Assembly (NCBI GenBank): GCA_015489145.1
Contig: WGAH01000337.1
Coordinates: 1-11,189 of the forward strand
Length of the DNA: 11,189 bases
Direction: 5' to 3'
Source of the DNA: Deltaproteobacteria bacterium
Lineage (GTDB): Bacteria > Myxococcota_A > UBA796 > UBA2385
In this document: positions 6,753 through 11,189 of the stretch, in pieces
How positions within the stretch are numbered: the stretch's first letter is position 1
Layout of the letters: the number at the start of each line of letters is the position of its first letter
Position numbers and translations under genes: made by a program
Notes under the pieces: model-generated
The model's database searches: none
Told to the model about the DNA's origin: nothing
The model's input: the letters and a program-made list of their open reading frames with translations, nothing else

Positions 6753-8231
6753 TCAGGCGAGGCCGGCCTCGTCGCGGCGGATCCTGGCGAAGTCCTTGAT
6801 GTGGCCGAGGATCGCCCGGGCGCCGCGCCACATGTAGTCGAGGTCCTCCACCGAGTCGAGGTGGCGGAGCTGGTGCGCGAGGAAGCGCGGGTGCAGGAAC
6901 AGCTTGTAGAAGCGCCCGGCCATCTGCACGACCTCCTCTTCGTCCATGTCGGTGAGCTCCGCCACGGGCTCGGTCATGTCGTAGCGGTCGTAGGCATCGG
7001 GCGCGAAGCGGATCCAGCCGTTGCGCTGGCAGAGGTCGAACAGGGGCGTGCCCGGGTAGGGCATGATCACGGTGGCCTGGAGGTGGTGGGCGAGGCCGTT
7101 GTGCATGAGGTAGCGGGCGAGGCGCAGGGTCTCGAGGGCGTCCTGCCGCGTCTCCCACGGGTAGCCGACCATGAGCGTCAGGTGCGGCTGCAGGCCGGCG
7201 GCGGTGGCCATCTTGCAGCCCTCGATGATCTGCTCGCGGGTCAGCGACTTGTCGAGGATGTCGAGGGTGCGCTCGCTCGCCGACTCGATGCCGAGGATCA
7301 GCTTGCGGAAGCCGGCCTTCTTCATGAGCTGCACGTTCTTCGGCGTGAAGTAGTCGAAGCGGAAGTTGCAGTCGAAGATGACCTTCTCGTTGATCTTGCG
7401 GTCGATCATCTCGTGGCAGAGGCGGTTGAGCCAGTGGCCGCCGGGCAGGGCGCCGGTGTCGTCGAAGATCTCGCGGGCGCCGTGCTCCCGGATGAGGAAC
7501 TCCATCTCGTCGGCCAGCCGCTCGGGCCGGACCGTGCGGAAGCGCGGGTAGGTGACCGTCCAGGAGCAGAAGGTGCACTTGCCGTAGGGGCAGTCGCGGC
7601 CGGCCATGGTCCACAGGAAGGGGAGGCGCTTCTTCCACTTCTCGAAGTAGAGGTGCGCGTTGGTCAGGTTGCGGTCCATGAACGGCAGCTCGTTGAGGTC
7701 GCCGAGCGCCTTGTAGGGGCCGGTGTTCGTCCAGGTGCCGTCGTCGTTGCGGGCGACGATGCCGCCGGGCAGGGGCGCGCCCTCCTCGAGGTGCCGGACG
7801 AGGGCCTCGGCCAGGAAATCCCAGTCGCCGCCGGTGAAGCAGTAGTCCACCCGCGAGTTCTGCATGGTCTCGTCGGGGTTTCCGGTGATGTGGTCGCCCA
7901 TCAGCACGGTGCGGACGCCCGGGACGAGGTCGCGCAGGCGGTCGACGATGGCCCAGTGCCGGCGCACGACGGGGCTCTTGGTCTCCATCAGCACCAGCTC
8001 GGGCTGGAAGTCGCGGACGAGGCGCTCGAAGCGGTCCCAGCCCATGCGCTCGGCGATGGAGTCGTTCCAGGCGACCGTGTGGCCGCGTTCCTGGAGCAGG
8101 GTGGCCATGCTCGCCGGAACGCAGGGGTAGAGGTAGCTCGGCTCGTGGAACCACTGGAACTGGCGGTTCTGGGTGAGCATGGGGCTGCCCTTGGGCGACT
8201 CCATCGGCGGGTAGGTCACGAGCACGCGCAT
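6753..8231 (-). CDS. Radical SAM protein with N-terminal cobalamin-binding-like domain
   Basis: This is a 492-residue enzyme of the B12-binding-domain radical SAM superfamily. Seen: a Rossmann-like N-terminal part (residues 1-180; VLVTYPPMESPKGSP, ATLLQERGHTVAWNDSIAE, and VRTVLMGDHITGNPDETM with a glycine-rich FTGGDWDFL). It continues with the iron-sulfur motif GRDCPYGKCTFCSW, with cysteines 214, 219 and 222. Radical SAM core motifs follow: LILGIESASERTLDILDKS (311-329), MVGYPWETRQDA (354-365) and MPYPGTPLFDL (390-400). The cysteine spacing is CX4CX2C, not the standard CX3CX2C. No DxHxxG cobalamin motif is seen, as in many members of this family. ATG 8231 is chosen over an upstream GTG at 8264 because GGAG at 8240-8237 has five-base spacing. 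The substrate is unknown; methylases, cyclases and lipid modifiers occur in the family. It is divergent from the nitronate monooxygenase gene. Confidence 0.85.
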   Translation of the reverse strand: MRVLVTYPPMESPKGSPMLTQNRQFQWFHEPSYLYPCVPASMATLLQERGHTVAWNDSIAERMGWDRFERLVRDFQPELVLMETKSPVVRRHWAIVDRLRDLVPGVRTVLMGDHITGNPDETMQNSRVDYCFTGGDWDFLAEALVRHLEEGAPLPGGIVARNDDGTWTNTGPYKALGDLNELPFMDRNLTNAHLYFEKWKKRLPFLWTMAGRDCPYGKCTFCSWTVTYPRFRTVRPERLADEMEFLIREHGAREIFDDTGALPGGHWLNRLCHEMIDRKINEKVIFDCNFRFDYFTPKNVQLMKKAGFRKLILGIESASERTLDILDKSLTREQIIEGCKMATAAGLQPHLTLMVGYPWETRQDALETLRLARYLMHNGLAHHLQATVIMPYPGTPLFDLCQRNGWIRFAPDAYDRYDMTEPVAELTDMDEEEVVQMAGRFYKLFLHPRFLAHQLRHLDSVEDLDYMWRGARAILGHIKDFARIRRDEAGLA

Positions 8232-8256
8232 GGGGACTCCGGGTTTCCTCGGCGTT

Positions 8257-8269
8257 CCTACCACCTACC
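8257..8269 (-). promoter_or_regulatory. Repeated GGTAGG element upstream of the radical SAM gene
   Basis: The minus strand reads GGTAGGTGGTAGG, two copies of GGTAGG seven bases apart, 25 bases before ATG 8231. Either copy resembles the GnTAG-type -10 elements seen at other starts here. Confidence 0.25.
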
Positions 8270-8355
8270 CGCGGGGATCGCCGCTGCCAACCGGCGCCGG
8301 CCCGGGTCCCGCGGGGGCGGAGGCGGCGGCGGGGTCCTCGCCGGCGGCTCCGGGT

Positions 8356-8361
8356 GGATAG
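8356..8361 (+). promoter_or_regulatory. Putative -10 region for the nitronate monooxygenase gene
   Basis: GGATAG ends 20 bases before GTG 8382. Its position relative to the start matches the elements before the WalJ-like and FMN reductase genes. Confidence 0.35.
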
Positions 8362-8381
8362 GGGGGCGCCGGAGGTGAAGC

Positions 8382-9275
8382 GTGCCGCTGACCACGCCCC
8401 TGTCCGAGCGCCTCGGAATCGAGCTGCCCATCCTCGCCGCCCCCATGTTCCTCGTCTCCGGCGTCGACCTCGTGGTGGCGAGCTGCGAGGCGGGCATCCT
8501 CGGCACGATCCCCTCGCTCAACTTCCGCACCCCGGAGGCCTTCCGGGCCGGGCTCGAGGCGATCCGCTCCCGCACCGACCGCCCCTTCGGCGTCAACGTG
8601 CCCCTCAAGCTCATCGACCCGGCCCGCCTCGAAGCCGACCTCGCCCTGTGCCTGGAGTACGAGGTGCCCGTGATCATCACCAGCCTCGGCGACCCTTCCG
8701 CGGTGGTGCGCGCGGCCCACGACCGGGGCCTGGCGGTGCTGCACGACGCCACCAACCTGCGCCACGCGCGCAAGGCCGAGGCGGCGGGGGTCGACGCGGT
8801 GATCGCGGTGGCCGCCGGCGCCGGGGGGCACGCCGGGCGGGTGAGCCCCTTCGTCCTCGTGCCCTGGCTGGTCGAGCACCTGTCCTGCCCCGTGGTGGCC
8901 GCCGGCGGGGTGGCGACCGGGCGGCAGCTCGCCGCCAGCCTCGCGCTGGGCGCCCAGGCGGTCTACGTGGGCACCCGCTTCATCGCCGCCGAGGAGTCGG
9001 CGGCCAGCCCGGCCTACAAGGCGATGTGCGTGCGGGGCGACCCCGACGACGTGGTCTACACCGACCAGGTCTCGGGGGTCCACGGCAACTTCCTGCGGCG
9101 CACCATTCCCGCCGGCGGGCCGGTGAAGGACGTCAAGCGGTGGAAGGACATCTGGAGCGCCGGGCAGGGCATCGCCCTGGCCGACGCCGTCAAGCCCGTG
9201 GCCGCCATCGTCGCGGACATGGTGGCGGAGTACGAGGCGGCGCGGGCGGCCCTGCCGCCGGTGGGGGCGTCGTGA
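8382..9275 (+). CDS. Nitronate monooxygenase family (2-nitropropane dioxygenase-like) flavoenzyme
   Basis: This 297-residue TIM-barrel FMN enzyme is of the nitronate monooxygenase (NMO/2-NPD) family, related to FabK enoyl-ACP reductase. Seen: PILAAPMFLVSG (residues 16-27), FGVNVPL (69-75), GAGGHAG (146-152) with the likely catalytic His150, VVAAGGVATGRQLAASLALG (171-190) and AQAVYVGTRFIAAEES (191-206) for FMN phosphate binding, and WSAGQGIA (258-265). Known: NMOs oxidise nitronates with oxygen; some relatives reduce enoyl-ACP or have unknown substrates, so the specific activity is an inference. GTG 8382 has a strong GGAGG site at 8371-8375, six bases before it. The stop overlaps a possible GTG of the pterin aldolase gene (GTGA), so the two form an operon. 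It is cytoplasmic and FMN-dependent, and the RibD-type gene in the same group could relate to flavin supply. Confidence 0.87.
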   Translation: MPLTTPLSERLGIELPILAAPMFLVSGVDLVVASCEAGILGTIPSLNFRTPEAFRAGLEAIRSRTDRPFGVNVPLKLIDPARLEADLALCLEYEVPVIITSLGDPSAVVRAAHDRGLAVLHDATNLRHARKAEAAGVDAVIAVAAGAGGHAGRVSPFVLVPWLVEHLSCPVVAAGGVATGRQLAASLALGAQAVYVGTRFIAAEESAASPAYKAMCVRGDPDDVVYTDQVSGVHGNFLRRTIPAGGPVKDVKRWKDIWSAGQGIALADAVKPVAAIVADMVAEYEAARAALPPVGAS

Positions 9276-9283
9276 ACGGGCGC

Positions 9284-9290
9284 GAGGAGG
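9284..9290 (+). promoter_or_regulatory. Ribosome binding site deciding the pterin aldolase start
   Basis: GAGGAGG lies five bases before GTG 9296, an ideal spacing. It favours this start over the GTG at 9272 that overlaps the upstream stop. Confidence 0.5.
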
Positions 9291-9295
9291 CCATC

Positions 9296-9742
9296 GTGGC
9301 AGGGCGACCCGTCGAGACGCGCGGCGCGACCGGGCCCGCCGACCGGGTCTTCGGCTTCGGGCTCGGCTTCGACGCGCGCATCGGCTACCACCGCCACGAG
9401 CTGGACATCCGGCAGCGGGTCGAGATCGACTTCGAGGCCGAGACGGACTGGCGCGAGGCGGCCCGGCGCGACCGGCCGGTGCGGCTGGTGAACTACCACG
9501 AGGCCAACCGGCTCATCGGCGAGCTCGTGGCCTCCCGGCGGTGGCGCCTCGTCGAGGCGCTCGCCGAGGACGTCGCCCGGCTGCTCTGCGAGCGCTTCCC
9601 GGTGAGCCGGGTGCGGGTGCGGGTGACCAAGCGCCCCTTCGACATGCCCAACGTCCGGGCGGTGGCGGTGGAGTGCTGGCGCACCCCGGACGACTTCCGG
9701 GACCCGCTCCCGCCGCGCGAGCCCGTCGCTGACGAGGGCTGA
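9296..9742 (+). CDS. Dihydroneopterin aldolase / epimerase family (FolB/FolX-like)
   Basis: This is a 148-residue protein of the FolB/FolX fold, which forms octamers and acts on dihydroneopterin (aldolase, folate pathway) or its triphosphate (epimerase, FolX). Seen: IGYHRHELDIRQRVEIDFE (29-47) with the conserved Glu35 and Gln40, RLVNYHEAN (63-71) where FolB usually has DY and E. coli FolX has NY, RLVEALAEDVARLL (84-97), and VRVTKRPFDMPNVRAVAVE (108-126) with the conserved Lys112. The active-site set looks intact. About 25 extra residues precede the core. GTG 9296 is preferred for its ribosome binding site; GTG 9272, overlapping the previous stop, would add eight residues. It follows the nitronate monooxygenase gene in an operon and precedes a RibD-type reductase, a pairing that hints at pterin metabolism. 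FolB versus FolX cannot be settled by eye. Confidence 0.8.
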   Translation: MAGRPVETRGATGPADRVFGFGLGFDARIGYHRHELDIRQRVEIDFEAETDWREAARRDRPVRLVNYHEANRLIGELVASRRWRLVEALAEDVARLLCERFPVSRVRVRVTKRPFDMPNVRAVAVECWRTPDDFRDPLPPREPVADEG

Positions 9743-9813
9743 TCCGCCGGGGCCCGCCGCGCCCTTGCGCGACCCCCCCGGCGCTTGTAGGTCGAGGAGG
9801 GGAGTCGGCTCCC

Positions 9814-9820
9814 GGGAGGA
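9814..9820 (+). promoter_or_regulatory. Ribosome binding site supporting a TTG start
   Basis: GGGAGGA lies seven bases before TTG 9828. It supports translation starting at TTG, where family homology begins, rather than at the earlier TTG at 9765. Confidence 0.5.
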
Positions 9821-9827
9821 TCGAGGC

Positions 9828-10514
9828 TTGTACGTGTTCTCCAACACGGCGATGAGCGTCGACGGGCGCATCGGCCTCCGCCGCGAGGCCCACGTCTCGC
9901 TGGGCAGCGCCGAGGACCGTCGGCGCATGTCCCTGCTCCGGGCCGGGGCGGACGCGGTCCTCGTCGGCGGGCAGACCTTTCGCAACTGGCCCCTTCCCCT
10001 GGTGGAACGCCCGGAGCACCGCGTCGCCGACGCCCGGCGACCCATCCTCGACGCGGTGATCACCCGGCGGGGGCTCCTCGACGCCCGCCCGGCCCGGGGA
10101 CGCTGGCCGGATCCGCGCGTTCGCCTGTTGGTGTTCGGGCCGCCGACCCTGGACGCCGCCGCCCACCGGGAACGGTTCGGCGCCGAGGTGATCCCCCTCG
10201 ACGAGCCCGACGTGGGCGCGGTTCTCGACGAGCTGGAGCGGCGCGGCTGCCGGCGGGTCCTCGTGGAAGGGGGGGGGCGCATGATCGGCGAGCTTCTCGT
10301 CCGGGAACGCCTCGACGCCCTGTTCGTCACCTTGTGCCCCTCGGTGATCGGGGCGCCGGACGCCCCCGCGCTGGCCGAGATCGCGGGGTCGGCCGGGTTG
10401 CGCCCCCTGGAGCTGGTGTCCTGCGAGCGCGTCGGCGACGAGGTCTTCCTCCATTACCGCCCGCGCCGCGACCGCGCGCCGGGGGGCGCGTCGACCGACT
10501 CGGCGGGTGGCTGA
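9828..10514 (+). CDS. RibD C-terminal domain reductase (pyrimidine or pterin reductase)
   Basis: This 228-residue protein consists only of the RibD_C/dihydrofolate-reductase-like NADPH fold; no deaminase domain is present. Seen: NTAMSVDGRIG (6-16), GADAVLVGGQTFRNWPLP (40-57), RRPILDAVITRRG (70-82), RRVLVEGGGRMIGELL (142-157) with the NADPH-binding LVEGGG, and DALFVTLCPSVIG (163-175). Known: relatives reduce the 5-amino-6-ribosylamino pyrimidinone of riboflavin synthesis, and Rv2671 of Mycobacterium tuberculosis can serve as a dihydrofolate reductase. TTG 9828 is chosen on its ribosome binding site and the start of homology. A 13-residue Gly/Ala/Ser-rich tail (216-228) lies past the fold. It follows the FolB/FolX-like gene by 85 bases, which may mean its substrate is a pterin. 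That is inference; riboflavin synthesis is equally possible. Confidence 0.82.
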   Translation: MYVFSNTAMSVDGRIGLRREAHVSLGSAEDRRRMSLLRAGADAVLVGGQTFRNWPLPLVERPEHRVADARRPILDAVITRRGLLDARPARGRWPDPRVRLLVFGPPTLDAAAHRERFGAEVIPLDEPDVGAVLDELERRGCRRVLVEGGGRMIGELLVRERLDALFVTLCPSVIGAPDAPALAEIAGSAGLRPLELVSCERVGDEVFLHYRPRRDRAPGGASTDSAGG

Positions 10515-10523
10515 GGCCGGTGT

Positions 10524-10529
10524 TAGGAT
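10524..10529 (+). promoter_or_regulatory. Putative -10 box (TAGGAT)
   Basis: TAGGAT fits TAnnnT and lies just after the RibD-type gene and just before an alternating CG run. It could drive the helix-turn-helix gene with a leader of about 120 bases. An ATG overlaps it (10528), heading a 14-codon ORF that would then not be translated. Confidence 0.3.
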
Positions 10530-10530
10530 G

Positions 10531-10544
10531 GGCGCGCGCGCGCC
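10531..10544. repeat. Alternating CG palindrome
   Basis: GGCGCGCGCGCGCC is a 14-bp palindrome with a core of alternating purine and pyrimidine that can form Z-DNA. It sits where transcription from the TAGGAT element would start. Confidence 0.5.
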
Positions 10545-10574
10545 GGGCGTGCCGCGAACGTTGGAGCAGTGACG

Positions 10575-10658
10575 ATGGGTGAGGTGTACGCGCGACGACC
10601 GGTGCGGGCCGGGCTGCTCCGCCGGCGCGCCGGAACCGACCGGGGAGGAACGCCGTGA
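10575..10658 (+). CDS. Possible leader ORF (27 codons) upstream of the HTH protein
   Basis: ATG 10575 has a GGAG at 10563-10566 with eight-base spacing. The frame runs 27 codons, rich in arginine, and its TGA overlaps the GTG of the next gene as GTGA, as other coupled genes here do. About 21 of 27 codons end in G or C, less than in firm genes. It could be a coupling leader or chance. Confidence 0.25.
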   Translation: MGEVYARRPVRAGLLRRRAGTDRGGTP

Positions 10659-11167
10659 GCGTGACCGCGCAACCTTGGTGGCCCGACCTGGTCGGGCGTC
10701 TGGTGGACGAGCCCCTCGCGGTCCTGGCCCGCGAGTTCGGGGCCGGTGTCGAGGAGCTGGAGGCCGCCCTGCGCGCCGTCAGCGCCGGCGGCCCGGTGCG
10801 CGAGGAACCCTGGTGGCCCGAGGTCGTCCGGCGCGTGGCCGCCGGGGGCTCGATCAACGACCTCGCCCGCCGATTCGGCACCAACACCCGCCGCCTGCGG
10901 CGCGGGCTCGCCCGGGCGGGGGTGCGCGCCGGCGGCCTGCTCGTCGAGGGCCGGGGGCACCCGGCGCTGGCCGCCTTTCGCGACCGCCTCGGCCGCGAGC
11001 CCGACGAGGTCATCGCCCGCGAGGCCGGGGTGAGCCCCGACGTCGTCAAGGGCGAGCGCCGCCTCTTCGGCATCGGGCCCTACCTGCGCCTCAAGGCCCC
11101 CCGCAAGCCCGAGCCCCGGCGCCGGCGCCGGGGCTCGGGCTTGCGGGGGGCCTTGAGGCGCAGGTAG
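10655..11167 (+). CDS. Repeated helix-turn-helix DNA-binding-like protein (3' end probably corrupted)
   Basis: Three helix-turn-helix-like units are seen in tandem. Unit 1 (7-42) is PWWPDLVGRLVDEP then LAVLAREFGAGVEELEAALR. Unit 2 (52-90) is PWWPEVVRRVAAGGS then INDLARRFGTNTRRLRRGLA. Unit 3 (102-140) is HPALAAFRDRLGREPDEVIA then REAGVSPDVVKGERRLFGIG. Units 1 and 2 share the PWWP lead. GTG 10655 has a GGAGG at 10644-10648, six bases before. Similar multi-HTH proteins occur in Myxococcota-type genomes from general memory, but I cannot name a family, and its role in regulation is inferred. Residues 135-156 lie in the left arm of a perfect palindrome and residues 157-170 with the stop lie in the right arm. 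The true C-terminus is therefore probably missing and the annotated end is unreliable. Confidence 0.6.
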   Translation: MSVTAQPWWPDLVGRLVDEPLAVLAREFGAGVEELEAALRAVSAGGPVREEPWWPEVVRRVAAGGSINDLARRFGTNTRRLRRGLARAGVRAGGLLVEGRGHPALAAFRDRLGREPDEVIAREAGVSPDVVKGERRLFGIGPYLRLKAPRKPEPRRRRRGSGLRGALRRR

Positions 11168-11189
11168 GGCCCGATGCCGAAGAGGCGGC
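11058..11189. repeat. Perfect 132-bp palindrome at the window edge
   Basis: Bases 11058-11123 and 11124-11189 are exact reverse complements, 66 bp per arm with no spacer. The axis lies in the GC palindrome GGCGCCGGCGCC. The left arm continues the coding frame of the HTH protein; the right arm is its antisense. Because it ends exactly at the window edge, a fold-back read or assembly artefact is the likeliest cause. A hairpin telomere or real cruciform cannot be excluded from the sequence alone. Confidence 0.95.

Noticed and set aside
8232..8264. Earlier GTG start for the radical SAM gene at 8264
   Set aside because: The added eleven residues are not family-like, and the ATG at 8231 has a well-spaced GGAG.
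9056..10454. Minus-strand ORFs opposite the pterin aldolase and RibD-type genes
   Set aside because: The plus-strand frames carry clear family motifs; the antisense products are Arg/Pro/Ala-rich shadows.

Overview
The window comes from a very GC-rich bacterium (clearly above 70% G+C by eye, nearly all codons ending in G or C). It is probably Gram-negative: it has two MlaE/YrbE-type lipid-transport permeases and a sensor kinase with a c-type haem motif (CxxCH) in a predicted extracytoplasmic domain. The gene style would fit Myxococcota or another deltaproteobacterial-type lineage, but this is inference and no rRNA or marker gene fixes it. There are no tRNA or rRNA genes, CRISPR arrays, transposases or phage genes. 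The content is mostly chromosomal and metabolic, with several odd details.

Layout. (1) 1-2778, minus strand: a tight operon reading towards position 1, with permease A, permease B (4-nt GTGA overlap) and a haem-motif histidine kinase one base after permease B. The kinase runs off the window before its ATPase domain. (2) 2779-2863: an 85-nt divergent promoter region. (3) 2864-3247, plus strand: a small exported SH3-like protein ending in 36-bp tandem repeats. It converges on (4) 3259-3848, minus strand: an exported protein of unknown function preceded by, and overlapping, a 24-codon membrane ORF. (5) 3849-4203: a gene-poor stretch with hairpins and two copies of a short repeat. (6) 4204-5637, plus strand: a WalJ/YycJ-type metallo-hydrolase and an NADPH-dependent FMN reductase. 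(7) 5645-8231, minus strand: a radical SAM protein and, 22 nt downstream, a 6-phosphofructokinase. (8) 8232-8381: a second divergent promoter region. (9) 8382-10514, plus strand: nitronate monooxygenase family, FolB/FolX-type pterin aldolase and RibD C-terminal-type reductase, a possible flavin/pterin group. (10) 10515-11189: possible leader ORFs, then a protein built of repeated helix-turn-helix units. Its 3' end runs into a perfect 132-bp palindrome at the window edge, most likely a fold-back or assembly artefact.

How the genes work together. Permeases A and B form a plausible membrane heterodimer for lipid import or export, but their ATPase and MCE substrate-binding partners are not seen here. 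The co-transcribed haem-motif kinase suggests redox or gas control of neighbouring genes (inference). The flavin/pterin genes may form one pathway unit. Short GTGA start/stop overlaps recur and point to translational coupling. A GGATAG-like or TAnnnT element recurs before many starts and is probably the -10 box of the main sigma factor. Many start codons are GTG or TTG and were chosen from Shine-Dalgarno spacing.
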